DNA of 14,089 nt from an uncultured Clostridia bacterium (GTDB taxonomy: Bacteria > Bacillota_A > Clostridia > Christensenellales > CAG-138): positions 1 through 14,089 of the forward strand of contig CAMNHT010000014.1 in NCBI GenBank assembly GCA_946539625.1, read 5' to 3'. The position numbers were made by a program, and so were the translations under genes. The notes under the pieces are model-generated. The model searched no databases. It was not told where the DNA came from and saw only the letters and a program-made list of their open reading frames with translations. Shown here in pieces: positions 5,135 to 11,055 of the stretch (within the stretch, counting starts at the first letter, position 1; each line of letters opens with the position of its first letter).

Positions 5135-7933
5135 ATGTCATTCGGGCATGCACTGTATCAACTGCTGATCGGACCGCTTGAACTGCTGTTTGAGACGGTC
5201 TTTTCGCTTGCATACCGCGTGGTGAAAAGTCCGGGACTGACGATCGTTTTTCTGAGCCTTGCCATGAACTTCCTTGTGCTGCCGCTGTACCGCCGTGCCG
5301 ATGCGATTCAGACCGAGCAGCGGGACAAAGCGCTGCAAATGAAGCCGTGGGTCGACCACATCAAAAAGACCTTCCGCGGCGACGAGCGCTTTATGATGCT
5401 TGAAACGTATTACCGTGAGGTCGGCTATAAGCCGACGGACGCGCTGAAGGGATCCGTTTCTCTGCTGTTAGAGGTTCCGTTCTTTATTGCGGCGTATCGG
5501 TTTCTGTCGGGGCTTTCGCTTTTGAACGGCGTGTCCTTCGGACCGATCGCGGATCTCGGCGCGCCGGACGGGCTGATTCGGATCGGCGGACTTGCGATCA
5601 ATCTATTGCCGATCCTCATGACGCTGATCAACGTCGCGGCGGCGGCGATCTACATGAAGGGATTTCCGCTTCGAAACAAGCTTCAGATGTACGGCATGGC
5701 GCTGATCTTTCTGGTGCTGCTGTACGGATCACCCGCGGGACTGGTATTCTACTGGACGCTGAACAATCTTTTTTCGCTCGGCAAGAACATCTTTTATAAA
5801 CTGAAGCATCCGAAGCGTGTGTTCGCCGTCGCGTGCTCCGCGATCGGTGCGCTCGGGCTCATATTCGTGCTGTTTGTGCATCCGATGGCGACGACGCGCC
5901 GTCAGCTGCTGCTCGTGGGCACGCTGCTTTTGCTGCAGCTTCCGCTTCTGCTGCAGCTGCTGTTGCCCGTCATCCGAAAGAAAAGGGCGGAAAAGGGCCG
6001 CAAACCTGCCGAAGCAGCGCTTTCGCGGGAGGATTCGCGCGCGTTTCTGTACGGGTGCGTGTTCCTTGCTCTTCTGACCGGGCTTCTGATCCCTTCCGCG
6101 ATCCTGCATGCCTCACCACAGGAGTTTATCAATACGCAAAACGGGCAATCCCCGCTGTGGTACGTCGTGAACGCGCTGCTGATGGCCGTCGGCACGTTTG
6201 TGATCTGGTTCGGGATCTTTTACCGGCTCGCCGGAACGAAGGGCAGGCGGACGATGGAAATTGCGGTATGGATCGGTTCGGTCTGCGCCGCGGTCAATTA
6301 TCTGTTTTTCGGCAAGAGCCACGGCAACCTGTCCGAAATGCTTCAATATGATGTATATAACGCGCCGTCGCATAAGGAGATGCTGATCAATCTTCTCGTG
6401 ATGATCGCGCTTGCGACGATCCTGTACCTCGTATGGAAAAAGAAAAGCCGGATCGTGCGGATCGTTGTTCTGGCGATGTGCCTTGCCGTGGTCGGGATCG
6501 GCACGCGCAATCTGATCGGCGTCGGCGTAGAGGTCGCAGACGCGAACGAGCGGGTCCGGCGGGAATCCGGCATACCGGAGATCCGTCTTTCAAAGACCGG
6601 GAACAATGTAATCGTGCTCATGCTGGATCGCGCGATCTCGGAGTTTGTTCCGTTTGTCATGGAGGAGAAGCCGGAGCTCATGGAACAGTTCGCAGGTTTT
6701 ACCTTTTATCCGAATACGCTTGCGTTCGGCGGCGCGACCGTGATCGGCGGACCGCCCCTCTTCGGCGGATATGAGTATCGTCCGGTAAACCTCAATGCGC
6801 GGTCGGACGAGACGTTGAGCGACAAGCACGACGAATCCCTGAAGGTTATGCCGGTGATTTTTTCGGAGCACGGCTATCACGTCACCGTCAGCGATCCGCC
6901 GCTTGCCGGATACAGTCTGAATGCGGATTTGCGCGTGTTTGACGATTATCCGGATTTTACGGTGTTCAATGCGACAGGAAAGCTGGATCAGAGCTTTTAT
7001 GAGAACGCGGATGCGGTACATGCGCTCAGAGATCGGAACTTCTTCTGTTACAGCGTGTATCGGATCGCGCCGGTTATGATCCAGTCGACGCTGTATAACC
7101 GGGGCATGTATAATGCGGTGCTTGATGAAAGCAGCGACGCTGCGGAGACACTGCCGGTGCAGGAACGCACAGGTCTCTCAACGTCGAACGGGATCTCCGC
7201 GACGTTCCGGCGCACGTATTCGGTGCTTGTCAATTTGCCGACCATTACGAAAGCGGTCGATGACGGTACCGATACGTTCCTGCTCATGGGCAACGACACC
7301 ACGCACTACGGCAATATTCTGAAGGAGCCGGAATACGAACCGGCACTTCACGTGGATAATACGGAATATGACAAGGCGCATCCGACGAGAACCTCGTGGG
7401 ACGGCACGATCATCAGATTTACAACGGAGAGCAACGTCGTGCATTATCATGCGCTGATGGCGAGTCTGATCCGGCTCGGCAAATGGATGGATGATCTCAG
7501 GGAGCAGGGCGTTTACGACAACACGCGCATTATCCTCGTGTCGGATCACGGGCATGCGGAAGATATTCTGCCGGATACCCGCTTCGGGGAAGAGGAATGG
7601 GAGAGCATCCTGCGATTCAGCTCGTTCCTGATGGTGAAGGATTTCAACAGCAGAACCTTTACGGTCGATGATCGCTTCATGACGCAGGCGGATGTGCCGA
7701 CGCTCGCACTGAAGGATCTGATCGAAAATCCCGTGAATCCGTTTACGGGAAACCCGATCGACGATGCGGCAAAATCCGAGCCGGTACAGTATCTGAGACA
7801 GACCGGACCGCTGAACATCCCCGGCAGCAGGGACAGAAAGCAGTTTCCGGGATCTTGGGTCCGCTTTGAGGGGCACAATATTTTTGACGTCAGCAAGTGG
7901 AAGGCGCTCGATGGCGAGCTTCCCGCCGAGTAA
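5135..7933 (+). CDS. YidC/Oxa1-like domain fused to membrane-anchored sulfatase/LtaS-fold enzyme, copy 2
   Basis: This is a 932-residue paralogue of the preceding gene. Residues 1-437 are identical to copy 1, including the YidC-like domain with N45 and the added membrane helices. From SRIVRIVVLAM onward the sequence diverges while keeping the same fold. Catalytic candidates persist: D498 in VIVLMLDR, T535 in GGATVIGG, D721 and H724 in NDTTH, and D804/H805 in SDHG. Both copies also share GPPxFGGYEYRP, SLKVMPV and, near the end, the IENPVNPFTGNPIDDA block. The loops around residues 600-700 and the C-terminal ~80 residues differ most, suggesting a different acceptor or donor. The CDP-glycerol glycerophosphotransferase starts 11 bases after its stop, so these two are one operon. 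A phosphotransferase or hydrolase acting on a wall or lipid polymer is inferred. Whether the YidC-like part inserts proteins is doubtful. Confidence 0.85.
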   Translation: MSFGHALYQLLIGPLELLFETVFSLAYRVVKSPGLTIVFLSLAMNFLVLPLYRRADAIQTEQRDKALQMKPWVDHIKKTFRGDERFMMLETYYREVGYKPTDALKGSVSLLLEVPFFIAAYRFLSGLSLLNGVSFGPIADLGAPDGLIRIGGLAINLLPILMTLINVAAAAIYMKGFPLRNKLQMYGMALIFLVLLYGSPAGLVFYWTLNNLFSLGKNIFYKLKHPKRVFAVACSAIGALGLIFVLFVHPMATTRRQLLLVGTLLLLQLPLLLQLLLPVIRKKRAEKGRKPAEAALSREDSRAFLYGCVFLALLTGLLIPSAILHASPQEFINTQNGQSPLWYVVNALLMAVGTFVIWFGIFYRLAGTKGRRTMEIAVWIGSVCAAVNYLFFGKSHGNLSEMLQYDVYNAPSHKEMLINLLVMIALATILYLVWKKKSRIVRIVVLAMCLAVVGIGTRNLIGVGVEVADANERVRRESGIPEIRLSKTGNNVIVLMLDRAISEFVPFVMEEKPELMEQFAGFTFYPNTLAFGGATVIGGPPLFGGYEYRPVNLNARSDETLSDKHDESLKVMPVIFSEHGYHVTVSDPPLAGYSLNADLRVFDDYPDFTVFNATGKLDQSFYENADAVHALRDRNFFCYSVYRIAPVMIQSTLYNRGMYNAVLDESSDAAETLPVQERTGLSTSNGISATFRRTYSVLVNLPTITKAVDDGTDTFLLMGNDTTHYGNILKEPEYEPALHVDNTEYDKAHPTRTSWDGTIIRFTTESNVVHYHALMASLIRLGKWMDDLREQGVYDNTRIILVSDHGHAEDILPDTRFGEEEWESILRFSSFLMVKDFNSRTFTVDDRFMTQADVPTLALKDLIENPVNPFTGNPIDDAAKSEPVQYLRQTGPLNIPGSRDRKQFPGSWVRFEGHNIFDVSKWKALDGELPAE

Positions 7934-7940
7934 GGAGGAT
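7932..7940 (+). promoter_or_regulatory. Ribosome binding site that sets the glycerophosphotransferase start
   Basis: AAGGAGGAT overlaps the stop codon of fusion gene 2 and ends four bases before the ATG at 7945. An in-frame ATG at 7897 lies inside the upstream gene and would add 16 Arg-rich residues before the conserved MRLYIDPGTGSM start, so 7945 is preferred. The arrangement suggests translational coupling. Confidence 0.85.
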
Positions 7941-7944
7941 ACGG

Positions 7945-9228
7945 ATGCGTTTATACATTGATCCCGGAACGGGCAGCATGCTGTTTACCGTTGCGGTGGG
8001 CTTGCTGACCGCCGCTGTATTTGCGTTCCGCAAGCTCTTTCTGAAGCTCCGGTTTTATGTTTCCGGAGGCAGACAGAAGCAGACCGGCAGCGAGAGACAG
8101 CCGATCGTGATCTTTGCGGAAAGCAAACGGTATCGGAATGTCTTTGCGTCGATCTGCGACGAGCTAGAACGCCGCGGCAAGGACACGGTTTACCTGACCG
8201 CGTCGGAGGACGATCCCATATTCAACCGGAAATATGAACACATCCGCTGCGAGTGCATCGGCGAAGGCAACAAGGCGTTTGCGAAGCTGAACATGCTGAA
8301 GGCGGACGTGCTTCTGTCCACCACGCCGGGTCTGGGCGTCTATCAGTGGAAACGTTCGAAAGACGTGAAATGGTACGTACATATCCCGCACATGTCAAAC
8401 GATATCGTCCTGTACCGAATGTTCGGACTCGATTATTACGACGCGATCCTGCTTTCGGGAGACTATCAGGAAAAACAGATCCGCACGCTCGAATCGCTGC
8501 GAAAGCTGCCTGAAAAGGAGCTGCGTCTTGTCGGCATGACGTATATGGATGAAATGCGGGCGCGGCTTGACCGCGCGGAACCGCTGCCGCCGCATCCCGT
8601 GACGGTCCTGCTCGCACCGTCGTGGGGCAAAAGCGCGATCCTGAAGCGCTTCGGCGCAGGGATCATCGAAGCGCTTCTGAAAACCGGCTATCATGTGATC
8701 GTTCGTCCGCATCCGCAGTCCTTTACCTCCGAAAAGGAACTGATCGAAGGACTGATGAACCGGTTTCCGGACGGCGAGCAGCTTGAATGGAACCGCGACA
8801 GCGACAACTTTGAGGTCCTGCGCCGCGCGGATATTCTGATTTCCGACTTCTCGGGCGTTGTCTTCGACTTTGCATTGGTCTTCGACCGTCCGGTCATCTA
8901 TGCGGATACGTCGTTTGACAAGGCGCCGTACGACGCCTGCTGGCTTGAAGAGGAGCTTTGGACGTTCGAAACGCTTCCGAAGATCGGCGCGAAGCTGACG
9001 GAAGACAAACTGGATTCCCTGAAGGAGCTGATCGACGGATGCCTTTCGGAACCGAAACGGCAGGAGGCGAGGGACGCCGCACGCGCGGAAACGTGGGCGT
9101 TCCCGGGCGAAGCAGCACAGCGCGTCGCGGACTATTTGATCGAAAAGCAGGAGGAGATCCGGGAAAAGGAAGCCGAAGCAGCGTCGAACACGGCAAAGCC
9201 CCGAAAGGATCAAAAACAGAACGCATAA
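7945..9228 (+). CDS. Membrane-anchored CDP-glycerol glycerophosphotransferase family protein (TagB/TagF-like)
   Basis: This is a 427-residue protein. It opens with MRLYIDPGTGSM and one hydrophobic helix (about residues 11-28), then a basic stretch that should stay in the cytoplasm. The rest has the two-lobed fold of CDP-glycerol glycerophosphotransferases. Family signatures include LLAPSWGKSAIL, HVIVRPHPQS, ADILISDFSGVVFDFALVFDRPVIY and the closing EAAQRVADYLI helix. The HPxS and SDxS/T-x-x-x-D/E segments contain the residues used for CDP-glycerol binding in TagF. Family knowledge: these enzymes add one or many glycerol phosphates from CDP-glycerol to a lipid-linked acceptor at the inner membrane face. 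The protein is shorter than polymerising TagF, so a primase-type or single-addition enzyme is possible. The C-terminal tail is Glu/Lys/Ala-rich and probably disordered. It is the last gene of the run. Confidence 0.85.
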   Translation: MRLYIDPGTGSMLFTVAVGLLTAAVFAFRKLFLKLRFYVSGGRQKQTGSERQPIVIFAESKRYRNVFASICDELERRGKDTVYLTASEDDPIFNRKYEHIRCECIGEGNKAFAKLNMLKADVLLSTTPGLGVYQWKRSKDVKWYVHIPHMSNDIVLYRMFGLDYYDAILLSGDYQEKQIRTLESLRKLPEKELRLVGMTYMDEMRARLDRAEPLPPHPVTVLLAPSWGKSAILKRFGAGIIEALLKTGYHVIVRPHPQSFTSEKELIEGLMNRFPDGEQLEWNRDSDNFEVLRRADILISDFSGVVFDFALVFDRPVIYADTSFDKAPYDACWLEEELWTFETLPKIGAKLTEDKLDSLKELIDGCLSEPKRQEARDAARAETWAFPGEAAQRVADYLIEKQEEIREKEAEAASNTAKPRKDQKQNA

Positions 9229-9232
9229 CGCA

Positions 9233-9261
9233 AAACGAAGATCCCGTACGGATCTTCGTTT
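9233..9261 (+). terminator. Probable terminator after the glycerophosphotransferase gene
   Basis: AAACGAAGATCC (9233-9244) and GGATCTTCGTTT (9250-9261) form a perfect 12-base stem with a five-base loop, starting four bases after the stop codon. The trailing T run is only three bases, so termination may be inefficient or helped by the next hairpin. The A-rich left arm lets it act in both directions, which suits convergent genes. Confidence 0.72.
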
Positions 9262-9296
9262 CAGTCTGTCGAAAAACTGTGTTTTTCAACAGACTG
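9262..9296. repeat. Extended inverted repeat in convergent intergenic region
   Basis: Outer arms CAGTCTGT (9262-9269) and ACAGACTG (9289-9296) enclose inner arms GAAAAAC (9271-9277) and GTTTTTC (9281-9287). The loop is three bases and there is one mismatch between the stem parts. It directly abuts the preceding terminator stem. The layout resembles small dispersed hairpin elements in clostridial intergenic regions, but only one copy lies in this window. It may be a bidirectional terminator. Confidence 0.6.
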
Positions 9297-9482
9297 GTTT
9301 TCAGGCCCCGCCTATGCTGACAAGCTGCACCGGGCGGCGGGCCCTGTAAGGTGTCAAATTCACCTCGCATGTCGCTGAATTTGACGGATTTATGCGATTA
9401 TTCGTCTTCCGATGCGTCGGGGTGCGGGTCTGCAACACTCGTTTTATGTTGTTGTATAACAGGCAAGGGGTGGGAATGCTGT
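9297..9482. other. Gene-free convergent intergenic region
   Basis: No convincing gene was found on either strand. Reading frames here are short, lack ribosome binding sites and cross into flanking genes. The stretch contains a 10-base perfect inverted repeat (9353-9385) and an unusually AT-mixed segment around 9430-9470 compared with the neighbouring coding DNA. Apart from these, nothing recognisable was seen. Confidence 0.55.
9353..9385. repeat. Perfect inverted repeat GTCAAATTCA/TGAATTTGAC
   Basis: GTCAAATTCA (9353-9362) and TGAATTTGAC (9376-9385) are exact reverse complements separated by 13 bases. It lies about 100 bases past the stop of the minus-strand acetyltransferase gene, so it could help end that transcript. 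There is no T run in either direction. A protein-binding site or part of a degenerate mobile repeat are alternatives. Confidence 0.55.
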
Positions 9483-10301
9483 TTATCCGATCTGCCACGT
9501 CGCGCATTGACTCTGCGGTTCAGACGAATCCGTAAAGCCCATGGATCGGTATAGCGCGATCGCGGGCTCGTTGCCGACGTCGACGATCAGCATCATGTCT
9601 TTCGGACGGTTCGTTTCGATCGCCTTGTACAGAAGCTTCCGCCCCCAGCCCCGTCTTCGGCAGTCCTCTTTGACCAGAAAGTCGAACGGTTCGTTCTCTT
9701 CATTGTTTTTTGTTACATCGATATAGCCGACGACAGTCCCGCCGTCCACGGCAAGAAAGACGCGGAACGTGTCCAACGCTTTCAGGATCCGTTCGCCCGT
9801 CCAGTAGAGATCCGTGGCGTGCAGGGCGACGTACTGATCCTCGTATTTGGGGGACAGCGGCTCGATCCCGGTCGTGTCTATGGCGGGAGGTTCTTCGGTC
9901 AGGACCATCTTGAACTGTTCCGGATCGACGGTCGCGCCGCGGCGGTGCAGCATGTCCAGGATTACGGTGTTCTTCGGGTTGAACACGAAGTCGACCTGAT
10001 AGCCCGGGTAATGCTTTTCCAGCCAGTCTGCGATCTCATCATAGGCGGCAGGGGAGCGCGAAAGCCCCACGAGCATCTCAATATACGACTCATCTTCCAC
10101 GATCAGGAACACGAAAAGCCCCGTCATCTCGCCGTCGGAGAATACGCCCAAAGGAATCTGATCCGGGCTTTGTACGGCACAATTCAGATTCTTCTCGACC
10201 TGCTCCGCTGTCTGGAGCATCGGTTCCGCAAAAACGGGGTCGCTGTTGATTTCGCTGATGAAATCCCGATAGGGTTCGAATGTTGTAAGCTTCTGTATCA
10301 T
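9483..10301 (-). CDS. GNAT family N-acetyltransferase, two-part
   Basis: This 272-residue cytoplasmic protein has a C-terminal GNAT domain with a clear acetyl-CoA binding motif, RRRGWG (about residues 215-220), at the head of a helix. A preceding strand carries TVVGYIDVT and a closing motif reads NEPAIALYRSMGF (about 244-256). Residues 1-130 look like a second, degenerate GNAT-like half, with GVFSDGEMTGLFVFLI followed by LEKHYPG and LHRRGA. Family members transfer an acetyl group from acetyl-CoA to an amine; the substrate here is unknown. The start at 10301 is chosen because GAGGAG lies five bases upstream and the ATG overlaps the stop of the preceding metalloprotease gene as ATGA. A longer frame reaching back to 10385 lies inside that gene and lacks conserved sequence. 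Confidence 0.85.
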   Translation of the reverse strand: MIQKLTTFEPYRDFISEINSDPVFAEPMLQTAEQVEKNLNCAVQSPDQIPLGVFSDGEMTGLFVFLIVEDESYIEMLVGLSRSPAAYDEIADWLEKHYPGYQVDFVFNPKNTVILDMLHRRGATVDPEQFKMVLTEEPPAIDTTGIEPLSPKYEDQYVALHATDLYWTGERILKALDTFRVFLAVDGGTVVGYIDVTKNNEENEPFDFLVKEDCRRRGWGRKLLYKAIETNRPKDMMLIVDVGNEPAIALYRSMGFTDSSEPQSQCATWQIG

Positions 10302-10819
10302 TTCTGCTCCTCTGCAGTGCTTTGATCGACTTTCTGCTTCAGTACATGTATGAACTGCATACCGTCGCTGACCATTCCGCTGCAAATGACCCGGTAGCGG
10401 ATCGGAATGACAGTAACCAGGAACTGCAAAAGATTGAAAACCAGCAAAAATGCGGACATATAGAAGAGCATGCCGTACATCATGCCTTTTGACGGGTCCG
10501 GCGCGAAGATCAGAAACCGCAATATGCCGAACAGTACGGCGAGTGTCAGCGAAACCAGCGGTCCGCCCGCAAGCATCAGGAGCTTTCCTTTTTTTGACTT
10601 CGGTTCCGCTTCGTCATCCGGAATGAAATAACCGCCGAAGGGGAAGAGCAGAAGGGTCAACCTTCCGACTTTAAGGAGCTTCGGACCGGATCCGACAAAC
10701 ACACGCCATGGTCCTTTTCCGCTCCCGAGCCGAAACCCTATCGCGTGACCGAGCTCGTGCAGCATCACGGAAAGCCAGCACATCAGCCAAAGCAGGGGGA
10801 TCATCAGTACATTCAACAT
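10298..10819 (-). CDS. Small M50-type membrane metalloprotease-like protein
   Basis: This 173-residue protein has about four membrane segments. The zinc-binding HELGH motif is at residues 21-25 in the first helix. AGGPLVSL (about 84-91) is the usual M50 segment after the first core region. A later FNLLQF helix is followed by SDG, with D152 a candidate third zinc ligand. These features match site-2-protease-like M50 peptidases, though the family is diverse and some small members have no known substrate. It heads a two-gene operon with the acetyltransferase, overlapping it by four bases (ATGA), so translation is probably coupled. The start at 10819 has AAAGGCGG six bases upstream. An in-frame ATG at 10888 would add 23 non-hydrophobic residues and lacks such a site. 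Confidence 0.8.
   Translation of the reverse strand: MLNVLMIPLLWLMCWLSVMLHELGHAIGFRLGSGKGPWRVFVGSGPKLLKVGRLTLLLFPFGGYFIPDDEAEPKSKKGKLLMLAGGPLVSLTLAVLFGILRFLIFAPDPSKGMMYGMLFYMSAFLLVFNLLQFLVTVIPIRYRVICSGMVSDGMQFIHVLKQKVDQSTAEEQK
10307..10312 (-). promoter_or_regulatory. Ribosome binding site of the GNAT gene inside the upstream gene
   Basis: GAGGAG reads on the minus strand within the last codons of the metalloprotease gene, five bases before the acetyltransferase ATG. With the ATGA stop/start overlap it shows that the second gene is translated by coupling or reinitiation. Confidence 0.8.
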
Positions 10820-10825
10820 GGAAAA

Positions 10826-10833
10826 CCGCCTTT
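10826..10833 (-). promoter_or_regulatory. Ribosome binding site of the M50-type protease gene
   Basis: AAAGGCGG on the minus strand lies six bases before the ATG at 10819. It supports this start over the in-frame upstream ATG at 10888. Confidence 0.7.
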
Positions 10834-10933
10834 CGTTATGGGGATATCCGCCTGTGGCCATTGTAACAGAATCATTGCGAAGATTCAAGCGGCTCCGCAG
10901 GATCGGGAAGCGACGGAAACGCGGGCGATTCTG

Positions 10934-10993
10934 ATTATATAAAATGGAAAATCGCTGATTTCCCTTGTCAAATCCCCGCCCATTTTATATAAT
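10934..10993. promoter_or_regulatory. Divergent promoter region with symmetrical -10 elements
   Basis: ATTATATAAAATGG (10934-10947) and CCATTTTATATAAT (10980-10993) are perfect reverse complements separated by 32 bases. Each arm contains TATAAT pointing outwards. The plus-strand arm is the -10 box of the lipase gene promoter. The minus-strand arm lies about 115 bases ahead of the metalloprotease start and is a plausible -10 box for that operon, though no good -35 box at 16-18 bases was seen. Confidence 0.62.
10965..10993 (+). promoter_or_regulatory. Sigma-A type promoter of the secreted lipase gene
   Basis: TTGTCA (10965-10970) is followed by a 17-base spacer and a perfect TATAAT (10988-10993). 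The start codon of the lipase-like gene is at 11056, giving a leader of about 55 bases with an AAAGGGG ribosome binding site at 11037-11043, somewhat far from the ATG. Confidence 0.8.
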
Positions 10994-11055
10994 GAAAAAA
11001 ATATGTAAAGTGCTGCCGAGACGGCGTAATGCATAGAAAGGGGAACCTAAAGAAC

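Larger units (their letters stand above)
5036..6446 (+). repeat. Long direct repeat, copy 2 (promoter, leader and 5' half of fusion gene)
   Basis: This is the second copy of the 2089-3499 repeat, with the same promoter, leader, ribosome binding site and first ~437 codons. Sequence on either side differs: the left flank is the 3' end of fusion gene 1 plus about 50 unique bases, and the right flank is the diverged half of fusion gene 2. The perfect part from 5085 onward would allow homologous recombination that deletes one 2947-base unit. Confidence 0.93.

Noticed and set aside
2089..6446. The long direct repeat as a transposon or insertion sequence
   Set aside because: There is no transposase, terminal inverted repeat or target duplication. 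The repeat is a promoter plus half a gene in frame, which fits duplication with conversion.
600..9200. The many GCGATCG-type words as a possible genome-wide signal motif
   Set aside because: They occur mainly at in-frame Ala-Ile and Ile-Gly codon pairs in this GC-rich coding DNA, so codon preference explains them without a special motif.
9301..9507. A small minus-strand frame of 68 codons in the convergent region
   Set aside because: It overlaps the end of the acetyltransferase gene, has no ribosome binding site and spans the inverted repeat, so it is more likely non-coding.
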